A stretch of 64,000 nt of DNA from Archangium lipolyticum (GCF_024623785.1 NZ_JANKBZ010000007.1:1-64000); one strand, 5' to 3'. Positions 26,424-34,599 are shown, counted from the stretch's first letter. The notes: generated by a model from the letters alone, not told the origin. Numbers and translations are program-made.

Positions 26424-27251
26424 TCAGGGGTCGACGTAGAGGTCGAGCAGGACGTCAGGTCCCCCCCCATAGCTGCTGAAGTCGGTGATGCCTTCGGCGC
26501 GGAGGACGTCTTCATCGATGAAGGTCTGCCCCGTGCAATCGCGCGGCGGGCGCTGGAGGATGGCCACGGCCGCGTCCGCCATGATCTCCGGCGAGCGGGC
26601 CCGCTGCATCGATGTGTCGCCCCCGAGTATGTTCCTCACGGCGGCGGTGGCGATGAGCGTCCGGGGCCAGAGGGCGTTCGCGGCGATACCGGCCTCGGCC
26701 AGCTCCGCGGCCCAGCCGAGCGTGAGCAGGGTCATCCCGTACTTGGCGAGCGTGTACGCCGGGTGCAGGCCCATCCAGCGCGGCGCGAGGTTGACCGGCG
26801 GCGAGAGCGAGAGGATGTGCGGGTGGGGAGATCTCCGCAGGTGCGGAATCGCCGCGCGCGTCAGAAGGAACGTCCCCCGCAGCTGGATCTGCTGCATCAG
26901 GTCGAAGCGCTTGACCGGCAGCTCTTCGGTCTTGAGCGGAGCGAGGGCGCTCGCGTTGTTGACGCAGAAGTCGATGCCACCAAAGCGCGCCACGGTCTCA
27001 TCCACGGCCCGTTGCACGGCCGCTTCGTCGCGCACGTCGCCGACCACCGCGAGCGCCTGACCGCCCGCGGCTTCGATCTCCGCGGCCGCCGTGTGCACCG
27101 TCCCGGGCAGCCGTGGATCCGGGGTGTCGGTCTTCGCCAGGAGCGCGACATTGGCGCCCAGGCGCCCCGCCGCGACGCCGATCGCCAGCCCGATTCCGCG
27201 GCTTCCTCCGGACATCAACAGCGTGCGTCCCGCAAGCGGCCTCGAGGTCAT
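26424..27251 (-). CDS. short-chain dehydrogenase (HSDL2-like)
   Basis: 275 residues. The cofactor loop is GGSRGIG; the structural motif is NNASAL; active-site serine region LSLSPPVNL and the YTLAKYG Y-x3-K pair are in place. The pattern SLSPPVNL…YTLAKYGMT matches the hydroxysteroid-dehydrogenase-like 2 branch, which occurs in lipid pathways and usually carries an SCP2 domain; that domain is absent here. It probably reduces or oxidises a hydroxy/keto acyl intermediate. ATG at 27251 overlaps the TetR stop by four bases (ATGA), with AGGAAAGGA before it, so it is coupled to the regulator gene. Confidence 0.83.
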   Translation of the reverse strand: MTSRPLAGRTLLMSGGSRGIGLAIGVAAGRLGANVALLAKTDTPDPRLPGTVHTAAAEIEAAGGQALAVVGDVRDEAAVQRAVDETVARFGGIDFCVNNASALAPLKTEELPVKRFDLMQQIQLRGTFLLTRAAIPHLRRSPHPHILSLSPPVNLAPRWMGLHPAYTLAKYGMTLLTLGWAAELAEAGIAANALWPRTLIATAAVRNILGGDTSMQRARSPEIMADAAVAILQRPPRDCTGQTFIDEDVLRAEGITDFSSYGGGPDVLLDLYVDP

Positions 27252-27934
27252 CGCTCGTCCTTTCCTCGCTTGCGCCCTGACCCCGGCCCCTGGGACTCGC
27301 CGGGCTCGGGGTGGGCGTCGTGATGGAGCTGGGGGAACACGTCGCGCACGATCGTGATGAGCGCTTCGCTCAGGAGCAGGTGCGCGTCCTCGCGCGAGAG
27401 TGTCCCGCCGCGGATCCACTCGCGGATGGTGGCTTTCACCAGCCCGCCGTAGGAGCGCATCATCGCCCGCTGCCGCGCGTCACTTCCGACCTCGACCTTG
27501 AGACCCAGGAACTCGAGCGTCTTCGAAGCGGCCACGTCGTCCGCCTCCGAGATGATGCGCTCGACCTCCGGATCCGCGCCGATGCCCCCCGCGCCGGTAA
27601 CCGCCACGTAGGTCTTTCCGTGGGTCGCCACCGTATCGAGGTACCACTCGACACTGCGCTCCACCCGCTGCCGCAAGGTTCCCGTCATGGGCACACTCTC
27701 GTCAAGGCCGGGCATGAGCAGCATTCTCTTCACGACCTTCAAATAGAGATCCCGCTTCTGCCCGAAGTAGTGATTGAGCAATCCCCGGGCGACGCCCGCC
27801 TCCCGGGCGATGTCCGTGGTGGAGACTTCCGCGTACGGGCGCTCGCCGAACAGCCGCGTGGCGCACTCCAGAATCTGTTCCCTGCGCGCGTCCGGCTCGA
27901 GCCGTTTCCTGCGAGGAGCAACGGCCGGGCTCAT
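27248..27934 (-). CDS. TetR-family regulator embedded in the beta-oxidation operon
   Basis: 228 residues. After a basic N-terminal arm (PRRKRLEPDARREQ) comes the helix-turn-helix, STTDIAREAGVARGLLNHYF. The ligand domain ends in a charged tail (GSGRKRGKDER). Its start overlaps the hydratase stop (ATGA) and its stop overlaps the SDR start, so it is the second gene of the long operon and must be autoregulated. The likely operator is TTGGCACCGTGTCAA at 28810, before the operon; the same palindrome lies before the RoxA-like gene. The expected ligand is an acyl-CoA of the pathway, as for other TetR regulators of beta-oxidation. Ligand and site are inferences. Confidence 0.85.
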   Translation of the reverse strand: MSPAVAPRRKRLEPDARREQILECATRLFGERPYAEVSTTDIAREAGVARGLLNHYFGQKRDLYLKVVKRMLLMPGLDESVPMTGTLRQRVERSVEWYLDTVATHGKTYVAVTGAGGIGADPEVERIISEADDVAASKTLEFLGLKVEVGSDARQRAMMRSYGGLVKATIREWIRGGTLSREDAHLLLSEALITIVRDVFPQLHHDAHPEPGESQGPGSGRKRGKDER

Positions 27935-28773
27935 GACTTCTGCTCCCGCCAGGGCAGGAACGCCGGCAGGTCCCGCTCCACCGTTCGGGGGAACTTCGCG
28001 GGCCGCTTCTGCAGGAACGACATCACGCCCTCCTCGGCGTCCGCGTTCTGGGCACAGCTCGCGATGAGCTGGCTGTCGAGTGCGAAGGCGGGCTCGGGCG
28101 AGGGGAGCGCGCTCATCCGGTAGAGGGCCTGCCGGATGACGGCCACGGACACCGGCGCGGTGGTCTCGACCAGCTCACGGGCGAGCGCATGGGCGGCATC
28201 GAGCAGCGCGTCGGGCTCGTGGAGGGACTGGACCAGACCCGCGCCGAGCGCCTCCTCCGCTTGGATCAGACGGCCACTCACCATCCAATCGAGCGCGCGC
28301 CCCATTCCGACGAGGCGCGGCAGGAACCAGCACGAGCCCGCTTCCGGATAGATGCCACGCCGGCTGAAGACGAAGCCAAAGCGGCTGTCTTTCGCGGCGA
28401 GGCGGAAGTCCGCGGGGAGGATCATCGTCGAGCCCACGCCCACCGCGGCGCCGCGGACGGCGGCGATGACCGGCTTGCGCAGCGCGAACATCTTGCGAGT
28501 CACCCGAGTCGCCGGCTCGACCCAGCCGCGCTCCAGGTGGTTGATATTCGACACCTCGAACGAGCGGCCGCTCAGGTCCGCACCTACGCAGAAGTCCTTG
28601 CCAGCGCCGGTGAGGACGACCACGCGTACGTCCTCGTTTGCGTCGGCGTCGCCGAGCGCGTCGGCGAGCTCGTCCGCCATGGTGACGGTGAATCCGTTCC
28701 TCGCTTCGGGACGGTTCAACTCCAGGGTAGCGACCCGATCCGCAACTGAAGACCGGATGTGTTGGTAGCTCAT
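27931..28773 (-). CDS. enoyl-CoA hydratase/isomerase family protein
   Basis: 280 residues of the crotonase fold. CoA-oxyanion motifs are DFCVGADLSGRS and AVRGAAVGVGSTMILPADFR; RRGIYPEAGSCWFLPRLVG follows. At the position of the first catalytic glutamate there is a serine (GVGST), while the second (PEAG) is present, which is common in isomerase-type or branched-substrate members. First gene of the nine-gene operon; ATG at 28773 with GAGG upstream. Its promoter region holds the 15-bp palindrome at 28810. It may be a hydratase, an enoyl-CoA isomerase or a related enzyme needed for double bonds already in the substrate. Confidence 0.85.
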   Translation of the reverse strand: MSYQHIRSSVADRVATLELNRPEARNGFTVTMADELADALGDADANEDVRVVVLTGAGKDFCVGADLSGRSFEVSNINHLERGWVEPATRVTRKMFALRKPVIAAVRGAAVGVGSTMILPADFRLAAKDSRFGFVFSRRGIYPEAGSCWFLPRLVGMGRALDWMVSGRLIQAEEALGAGLVQSLHEPDALLDAAHALARELVETTAPVSVAVIRQALYRMSALPSPEPAFALDSQLIASCAQNADAEEGVMSFLQKRPAKFPRTVERDLPAFLPWREQKS

Positions 28774-28809
28774 GAGTGGGGCCTCTATCCGCGTGATGAT
28801 GGGGGCTTG

Positions 28810-28824
28810 TTGGCACCGTGTCAA
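28810..28824. promoter_or_regulatory. 15-bp palindrome, candidate TetR operator of the long operon
   Basis: TTGGCAC-C-GTGTCAA, arms of 7 bp with one mismatch around a single central base, 37 bases upstream of the first start codon of the operon. A second copy (TTGGCACAGTGCCAA) lies at 34170 before the RoxA-like gene. Odd-length palindromes of this size are typical TetR-family operators. Confidence 0.6.
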
Positions 28825-28886
28825 CAGCAACAGTCTTTGAAGTGCTGCCTGCGAGCCCATGCCTGGTGTCCGACGTGTTGCGTCAT

Positions 28887-28902
28887 CCTGGTTGCGACCA
28901 GG
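28887..28902. promoter_or_regulatory. short palindrome in the divergent promoter region
   Basis: CCTGGT-TGCG-ACCAGG, perfect 6-bp arms, about 70 bases before the ACAD10/11-like gene. It may be an operator for the plus-strand operon or a leader hairpin. It differs from the neighbouring 15-bp palindrome, so a second regulator is possible. Confidence 0.35.
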
Positions 28903-28969
28903 GACTCCACCCGAGCCACCGCGTGATATGCAAGTCCCCCACACCTGATTGTTTTCAAAGGAGAACCCC

Positions 28970-30181
28970 ATGGATTTCCAACACTCGCCCCGCGTCACGG
29001 AGCTGCAAAACCGGCTCAATGCCTTCATGAAGGAGCACGTCCATCCGAACGAACACACGTTCACCCAGCAGGTGCAGAAGAACCGCTGGGCATCGCCGCC
29101 GATCGTCGAGGAGCTGAAGGCCAAGGCGAAAGCTCAGGGGCTGTGGAACCTGTTCATGCCGGGTACCGAGCACGGCGGCGCCGGCCTGACCAACCTCGAG
29201 TACGCGCCGCTGGCCGAAATCATGGGCCGCGTGTTCTGGGCTGCCGAGGTCTTCAACTGCTCCGCGCCCGACACCGGCAATATGGAAGTGTTCGCGCGGT
29301 ACGCGACGCCCGAGCAACAGAAGAAATGGCTGGAACCGCTGCTGGAAGGAAAGATCCGCTCGGCCTATGTCATGACCGAGCCGAATGTGGCTTCCAGCGA
29401 TGCGACCAACGTCGAGCTCTCGATCCGCGCTGAAGGCGACGAGTACGTCATCAACGGCACCAAGTGGTTCGCCACCGGCGCGATGCACGAGAACTGCCAG
29501 ATCTTCATCGTCATGGGCAAGACCGATCCGGACAATCCGAACCGCCACCTGCAGCAATCCCAGGTACTGGTCGAACGCGGCACGCCGGGCATGATCATCA
29601 AGCGGCCCCTGTCGACGCTGGGTTACTGGGAGGAGCCGCACGGCCACGCCGAAATCGTGTTCGACAACGTGCGCGTGCCGAAATCGAATCTCCTGCTCGG
29701 CGAGGGCCGCGGTTTCGAGATCGCCCAGGGCCGCCTTGGCCCAGGCCGCATCCATCACTGCATGCGCGTGATCGGCGCCGCCCAGCGCGCACTGGAATAC
29801 GCCTGCAAACGCGTGGAGAATCGCGTGGCCTTCGGCAAGAAGCTGAGCACGCAGGGCTCGGTGCGCGAGGCCATCGCGGTGATGGCGTCCAAGGTCGAGA
29901 TGTGCCGCCTGATGACGCTGCGCGCGGCGGACAAGATGGACCGCGTCGGCAATAAAGATGCGAAAGACCTGATCGCGATGGCGAAAATCATGGTGCCGCA
30001 ACTCGGCTTCGAGGTCATCGACATGGCGATCCAGATGCACGGAGCCGGCGGTCTGACCGGGGATTATTTCCTCGCCGAGGCGTTCAACTACGCACGCTGG
30101 TGCCGCATTGCCGATGGTCCCGATCAGGTCCACATGATGGCGCTCGGCAAGCAGGTCATCCAGGAGCTGTCAGCACTTTGA
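28970..30181 (+). CDS. acyl-CoA dehydrogenase, ACAD10/ACAD11-like
   Basis: 403 residues. ATG at 28970 with a strong AAAGGAGA. The sequence follows the dehydrogenase half of mammalian ACAD10/11 closely in its motifs: [48 protein letters not shown] and, at the catalytic position, [10 protein letters not shown] (Asp instead of the usual Glu). In the mammalian proteins a kinase domain phosphorylates a 4-hydroxyacyl-CoA and the dehydrogenase fold then eliminates the phosphate; the kinase is the next gene here. It should therefore handle a hydroxylated acyl-CoA rather than do ordinary dehydrogenation. Codon third positions are somewhat richer in A/T than in the adjacent minus-strand operon. Confidence 0.85.
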   Translation: MDFQHSPRVTELQNRLNAFMKEHVHPNEHTFTQQVQKNRWASPPIVEELKAKAKAQGLWNLFMPGTEHGGAGLTNLEYAPLAEIMGRVFWAAEVFNCSAPDTGNMEVFARYATPEQQKKWLEPLLEGKIRSAYVMTEPNVASSDATNVELSIRAEGDEYVINGTKWFATGAMHENCQIFIVMGKTDPDNPNRHLQQSQVLVERGTPGMIIKRPLSTLGYWEEPHGHAEIVFDNVRVPKSNLLLGEGRGFEIAQGRLGPGRIHHCMRVIGAAQRALEYACKRVENRVAFGKKLSTQGSVREAIAVMASKVEMCRLMTLRAADKMDRVGNKDAKDLIAMAKIMVPQLGFEVIDMAIQMHGAGGLTGDYFLAEAFNYARWCRIADGPDQVHMMALGKQVIQELSAL

Positions 30182-30249
30182 GCCAGGAAGCGGCCGAGTC
30201 CGGCACCTGTGCGGCCGGTGGGTGCACGAATCTTCGAGGAGGCGTATCC

Positions 30250-31272
30250 ATGTCCGAGGCAGTCGACACGCTGAATGTCGAAAATCTGCAGAAGTATCTG
30301 GCTGCGCGGATTGCCGATTTCGGCACGATTCAGGAATGCACCAAATTCGCGGGTGGGCAGTCCAACCCGACCTTCATGGTGCGCACCGAGAAGCGCAGAT
30401 ACGTGCTGCGCCGGAAGCCGCCCGGACTGCTGCTGAAATCGGCGCATGCGGTCGACCGCGAATACCGTGTGATGAAGGCGCTGGCAGCGACCCAGGTGCC
30501 GGTACCAGGGATGTTTACACTGTGCGACGACGACAGCGTCATCGGCTCGATGTTCTATGTGATGGAATTCGTCGAGGGCCGCATCTTCTGGAACAGCGCG
30601 CTGCCGGACCGGACACCGGCCGAGCGCCGCGCAATCTACGATGAGATGGTGCGCGTACTCGCCGCGATGCATACGGTCAACCTGGAGCAGACCGGTCTCA
30701 CCGACTACGGCCGCCCCGGCAATTATTTCGAGCGTCAGATCAAACGCTGGAGCGAACAATACCGGGCCAGCCAGACCGGCACCAGGCCGGCAATGGAAAA
30801 GCTGATGGAGTGGCTACCCGCCAACGTGCCGGCCGACGACGGTCAGGTCGCGCTGAACCACGGCGACTACCGCATCGACAATGTCATGTTCCACCCGGCC
30901 GAACCGCGCATCGTCGCCGTGCTCGACTGGGAGCTGTCGACGCTCGGTCACCCGTGGGCGGATCTCGCGTATCAATGCATGCATCTGCGCCTGCCGCCGG
31001 ATGCGGCGATCCCTGGCCTCGGAGGTCTCGACCGCGAGGCACTCGGTATTCCCTCGGAAGAGGAGTATGTCGCGCGCTATTGCGAGCTGACCGGCATCAA
31101 GGCAATCCCGAACTGGGATTTCTACATCATCTTCAGTTTCTTCCGCATCGCCGCGATTCTGCAGGGCGTCTACAAGCGCGCTCTCGACGGCAATGCGTCG
31201 AGCAGGAAGGCCATGGACTACGGCGCGCTGGCCGGTCCGATCGCGGAGATGGCCGTGGCGATGATCCCATGA
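30250..31272 (+). CDS. APH-fold kinase, counterpart of the ACAD10/11 kinase domain
   Basis: 340 residues, start ATG at 30250 with GAGGAGG. Kinase motifs: FAGGQSNPTFMV (nucleotide loop), YVLRRKPPG with the ATP lysine region, catalytic loop NHGDYRIDNVMFHP, and metal-binding VLDWELSTLGHPWADLAY. These match the N-terminal aminoglycoside-phosphotransferase-like domain of ACAD10/11, not antibiotic kinases. It probably phosphorylates the hydroxyl of a hydroxyacyl-CoA for the preceding gene product to eliminate. The gap from the dehydrogenase is 68 bases. Calling it an aminoglycoside resistance gene would be wrong. Confidence 0.83.
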   Translation: MSEAVDTLNVENLQKYLAARIADFGTIQECTKFAGGQSNPTFMVRTEKRRYVLRRKPPGLLLKSAHAVDREYRVMKALAATQVPVPGMFTLCDDDSVIGSMFYVMEFVEGRIFWNSALPDRTPAERRAIYDEMVRVLAAMHTVNLEQTGLTDYGRPGNYFERQIKRWSEQYRASQTGTRPAMEKLMEWLPANVPADDGQVALNHGDYRIDNVMFHPAEPRIVAVLDWELSTLGHPWADLAYQCMHLRLPPDAAIPGLGGLDREALGIPSEEEYVARYCELTGIKAIPNWDFYIIFSFFRIAAILQGVYKRALDGNASSRKAMDYGALAGPIAEMAVAMIP

Positions 31273-31298
31273 CACCGGCGGGAACGCAGGAGAACACC

Positions 31299-32072
31299 AT
31301 GAACAAGAATCGTTTTGATCTGACCGGCCGCGTGGCGCTGATAACCGGTGCGTCGAGCGGTCTCGGCGAGCATTTCGCGCAGGTACTGGCCGAAGCCGGC
31401 GCCAAGGTGGTGGTCGCCGCGCGCCGTGTCGAGCGCCTGCGGCAGCTGGCCGACCGCATCAAGAGTGCCGGTGGTGATGCCGCGGCCGTGGCGATGGATG
31501 TCACCGATCCCGACAGCGTGAAAGCCGCATTCGAGGAGGCGGGCAGGTTCTTCGGCACCATCGACGTGCTGATCAACAATGCCGGCGTCGCCCGATCGAT
31601 GCTCTTCGCGAAGACGCAGGAAGAAGACTGGGATTACGTCGTCGATACCAACCTGAAAGCGGCGTGGCGCGTCGCCCGTGCGTTCGTCGATCAACCGAGC
31701 ATGGCCGGCAGGCCCGGCTGCATCGTCAACATCTCCTCGATCCTCGGCATCGGTGTCGGCTATGGTGAATCGCTGTATGCCACGTCCAAGGCGGGCCTGA
31801 TCCAGCTCACCCGTCACATGGCGCTGGAGTTGATGCGCAACAACATCCGCGTCAACGCGCTCTGCCCCGGCTACATCGAAACCGAAATCAATTCCGGCTA
31901 CTTCAAGTCAGAGCGCGGTCAGGCCTACCTCAAGAACAACATCCCGTCGAAGAAGCTGGGTACGGTGGAAGACCTTTCGGGCGCGCTGCTGCTGTTGGCC
32001 AGTGACGCCGGCGCCTTCATCACCGGTGTCGCACTGCCCGTCGATGGCGGTCACCTGCTGCACTCGCTGTAA
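31299..32072 (+). CDS. short-chain dehydrogenase/reductase (FabG-like)
   Basis: 257 residues. Motifs: TGASSGLGEHFA, NNAGVARSMLF, IVNISSILGIG and YATSKAGLIQ with the Y-x3-K pair; the C-terminal GVALPVDGGHLL is typical of the classical SDR family. ATG at 31299 has GGAGAAC upstream; an earlier ATG at 31269 overlapping the kinase stop is less likely. Third gene of the plus-strand operon. It may oxidise a hydroxyacyl-CoA or reduce a keto group before phosphorylation. A strong hairpin follows four bases after its stop. Confidence 0.85.
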   Translation: MNKNRFDLTGRVALITGASSGLGEHFAQVLAEAGAKVVVAARRVERLRQLADRIKSAGGDAAAVAMDVTDPDSVKAAFEEAGRFFGTIDVLINNAGVARSMLFAKTQEEDWDYVVDTNLKAAWRVARAFVDQPSMAGRPGCIVNISSILGIGVGYGESLYATSKAGLIQLTRHMALELMRNNIRVNALCPGYIETEINSGYFKSERGQAYLKNNIPSKKLGTVEDLSGALLLLASDAGAFITGVALPVDGGHLLHSL

Positions 32073-32075
32073 TCA

Positions 32076-32112
32076 CCGCTGCCTCTGGCCGGATTGAAGC
32101 CGGAGGCAGCGG
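32076..32112. terminator. bidirectional hairpin terminator
   Basis: CCGCTGCCTCTGGC at 32076-32089 pairs with GCCGGAGGCAGCGG at 32099-32112 (14 bp, one G-T pair, 9-base loop). It lies between the converging SDR and RoxA-like genes and can serve both. No long T-run. Confidence 0.65.
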
Positions 32113-32126
32113 CTCTTCCCGGAGCT

Positions 32127-34148
32127 CTAGAGCGTCTTCAGGTACTCGATGAGGGCCCAACGCTCGTCGTCCGTGAGCGATTGAGTGAAGTCATGCCCGC
32201 CATTTCCAAGCCCATAGAGATGCGAATTGAAGATCATCCGCGAGCGAATCTGTTTCTGGGTAATGGGCGGCGGTGACTGGTAGGCGAGCGAGTTGTAGTT
32301 CGCGACGAGGTTGGCGATGTTCGCGAAGAGGATGTCGGGCGTCGCCATTTCCTGGCTGCAGGGGATGAACGGGTCGTTGCTCGGGACATCTCCGCAGGCA
32401 AGTGGCGTCACCTTCCAGCCGAGCTTCGCGAAGTCATACGAGGCATGGCTCGCGTCGTAACCCGCGTTGGTTCCCAGCGCGTTGGTGGAGGTCTGCTGGC
32501 GCTTCCAGACCGCCCGGCGGTCCGACGGCTTCAGCACCTCCCAGATGGTGGGCACGCTTCCGTTATGGAAATAAGGCGCGGAGGCCCACGCGCCGTAGAG
32601 GGGCGTCGCCATGTAGCCGAACGGCTCGATCCACGTGTTCGGCCCTTCGGGTGAGTAGATGGGCCCGAGGCCGTTGTCGTACGCGCTGCGCGGCACGCGG
32701 CGCAGTGCGCTCGTGATGGGGTCGTCGTAGAAGGGACCGTGGTCGGGGGACTGGTCGTTGTAGGCGAGGAAGGACGTGTTCCAGGCTCTGCGCTTACGCA
32801 CGTCGGCCATCAGTTGCTCGCGCGCCGGATCCGTCCGGATGGTTTCGATGGGCGTGATGACGCCGGCAATGCCCTTGAGGCGGGGATCGGGCAGGTACGC
32901 GGGGTTGGCGGCGTAGCGTGGCGAGTAGACGCCATGGCAGCTCGCGCAGGAGCCATTGCCTGGAGTCTTCGGGATGTTGGCATTGGCGCCGTTCGCCCAG
33001 AGGTCACGCTCGTGAAAGAGCACGGCTCCTTGCTCGGCGAGCGCGGTGTTGATCGCCTTGGGGTAGAGGGGGGGCGAGAGCGAGATGAAGAAGTTGTCGT
33101 TGTCCTCGAACTCGGCGGTCAGCGCGCGGCGCTGCTCGGGCGTGCGACCCAGGTTCGCGATTCCAAACGCCATCTCCGAACGGACGTTGTCCGAGGTGAG
33201 CGCTCCATCCCAGAACTGGCGCGTCTTGAACGCGCGGTACCACCAGTTGGGCGCACGGGACATGCCCCCCGCATGGGATGGGAAGAACTCGAGCAGGCTC
33301 GGTACCAGTGCGAGCGAGTCCATGTCGAAGAGGGCGGGCAGGAGGTCGACGATGCCAATGGCGTCACTCGTGCCGCGGCCCACGCTCCAGGGCACGGGCA
33401 CGAGTTGGAGCACCGTCCCCACGCCCGTGGAACGGAAGAAGTCGGACTGGATCAAGCCAGCATCTATCGCGTCGTTCGAGCGGCCCCACACGAAGCCGGC
33501 CTCCTGCTCGCTCCCGAGCCGCGAATCGTGGCAACCCGAGCAGCCGGAGCTGATTCTTCCCGTGTAGCGCCCGTTCTCGTCCTTCTCCTGCACGAGCCCC
33601 AGCGGAAGCTGCCCGCTGCCGCCATTGGTGAGGTTGGGGTTCTCCCAGGGCAGAGGGTAGGGGTTGCGGAATGGCGCCTTCGCGAGCCCATAGCGTTTGA
33701 TGACCTGCTCGTCGAAGTCGGCGGGGCGGATGAGGTAGCCCCAGAGCCTATAGAGGTTGTAGTAGGCGAGCGCGTTGGTGAAGGACTGGAAGTAGGCACG
33801 GGTCTCGATGTTCGCCCGGCCCCGAGAGACGCTCGCGCGAAACTCGCCGCAGTTCTTCGGATTCGGGGCCAGCGTCGAGACGAACGGCGCCGGCGGCGAG
33901 TGCAGGTCCACCCAGTAGGCATTGAACTGCACCGCGGCCCCAGGCTTGTTGACGCCGGGCACTACCAGGGTGCGCGGATCCACCGGCAACGGAGTGGAAT
34001 CCGGTTGCCCAGCGCATGCCGCCGAGAATGGCGACCGGGTGGCCGTCGAATCCAACAACGGCAACGGGTCCGCAACTGCCCGAGAAGCACTCAGGGCGAG
34101 AATCAGGAAGCTCGAAAACGCCAATTCACAGTTCCACCGCAGTCTCAT
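32127..34148 (-). CDS. secreted di-haem cytochrome c, RoxA/RoxB (rubber oxygenase)-like
   Basis: 673 residues with a Sec signal peptide (…LALSASRAVA-DP). Two haem c motifs are present, CSGCH at 203-207 and CASCH at 401-405. Their spacing of about 200 residues, the total length near 675, and the C-terminal APYFHNGSVPTIWEVLKPSDR agree with the RoxA/RoxB rubber oxygenases, which cut poly(cis-1,4-isoprene) outside the cell to an oxo-aldehyde with O2. Ordinary di-haem peroxidases are about half this length. ATG at 34148 with GGAGGG upstream. The palindrome at 34170 links it to the beta-oxidation operon. The diagnostic distal-pocket residues of RoxA could not be aligned by eye, so another di-haem oxygenase or peroxidase remains possible. 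Confidence 0.7.
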   Translation of the reverse strand: MRLRWNCELAFSSFLILALSASRAVADPLPLLDSTATRSPFSAACAGQPDSTPLPVDPRTLVVPGVNKPGAAVQFNAYWVDLHSPPAPFVSTLAPNPKNCGEFRASVSRGRANIETRAYFQSFTNALAYYNLYRLWGYLIRPADFDEQVIKRYGLAKAPFRNPYPLPWENPNLTNGGSGQLPLGLVQEKDENGRYTGRISSGCSGCHDSRLGSEQEAGFVWGRSNDAIDAGLIQSDFFRSTGVGTVLQLVPVPWSVGRGTSDAIGIVDLLPALFDMDSLALVPSLLEFFPSHAGGMSRAPNWWYRAFKTRQFWDGALTSDNVRSEMAFGIANLGRTPEQRRALTAEFEDNDNFFISLSPPLYPKAINTALAEQGAVLFHERDLWANGANANIPKTPGNGSCASCHGVYSPRYAANPAYLPDPRLKGIAGVITPIETIRTDPAREQLMADVRKRRAWNTSFLAYNDQSPDHGPFYDDPITSALRRVPRSAYDNGLGPIYSPEGPNTWIEPFGYMATPLYGAWASAPYFHNGSVPTIWEVLKPSDRRAVWKRQQTSTNALGTNAGYDASHASYDFAKLGWKVTPLACGDVPSNDPFIPCSQEMATPDILFANIANLVANYNSLAYQSPPPITQKQIRSRMIFNSHLYGLGNGGHDFTQSLTDDERWALIEYLKTL

Positions 34149-34599
34149 GGCGCAGCCCTCCATTACGTATTGGCACAGTGCCAACAAGGCGTTCATTAGG
34201 CCGCTGGGGTGGGCGTCCACAATGCGCAGCGCGTCAACAGCGTCATCTTTGGGCGCATCATCCGGTGGATGACAGAGAGAAGCGGACTCGAACAGTGGGC
34301 CGAAGAGAAGGCACTGCGGAGGTGGGTCATGCTGCGTGTCGCCACGACAGACGTCTTGGATTCACGCAGCACGGCTCAGCTGTCCCTGGTGATGCCACCG
34401 TCGCAGGGGATGCCGCGCCGCTCGCTCGGCATTCTTCGGCTACACCGCACCCGCCGCCTGCGCGGGCAGCCTCGGCTGGCTCTGACTGTTGGGGGGGGGG
34501 ATGTAGCGCACCCAGACCTTCGGTGAGCAGAAGGCGAGGGCGGTACATACGGGCTGGCGGGAGCGGCCCCGGTCGGCTGAGTCCGTCACCGCTCCATGC
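34149..34599. other. 451-bp intergenic region with operator and a G10 run
   Basis: Between two minus-strand genes. It holds the promoter side of the RoxA-like gene, including the palindrome at 34170, and a run of ten G at 34491-34500. Open frames across it (for example 34209-34526 plus) have no ribosome site and no protein-like pattern. No terminator was identified for the upstream gene. Confidence 0.4.
34170..34184. promoter_or_regulatory. 15-bp palindrome before the RoxA-like gene, same motif as at 28810
   Basis: TTGGCAC-A-GTGCCAA is a perfect 7-1-7 palindrome, 22 bases upstream of the RoxA-like ATG and so close to its promoter or ribosome site. It differs from the site at 28810 in only two bases. 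This supports repression of both by one TetR protein, most simply the one encoded at 27248-27934. Confidence 0.65.

Noticed and set aside
30250-31272. Annotation as an aminoglycoside resistance kinase
   Set aside because: The motifs match the ACAD10/11 kinase domain and it is in an operon with the matching dehydrogenase.
34491-34500. Run of ten G, possible phase-variable tract
   Set aside because: It lies in no convincing gene or promoter element, and there is only one such run.
34209-34526. A 105-codon open frame on the plus strand
   Set aside because: Composition and codon pattern are not protein-like, and there is no ribosome site; it crosses the RoxA-like gene's promoter side.
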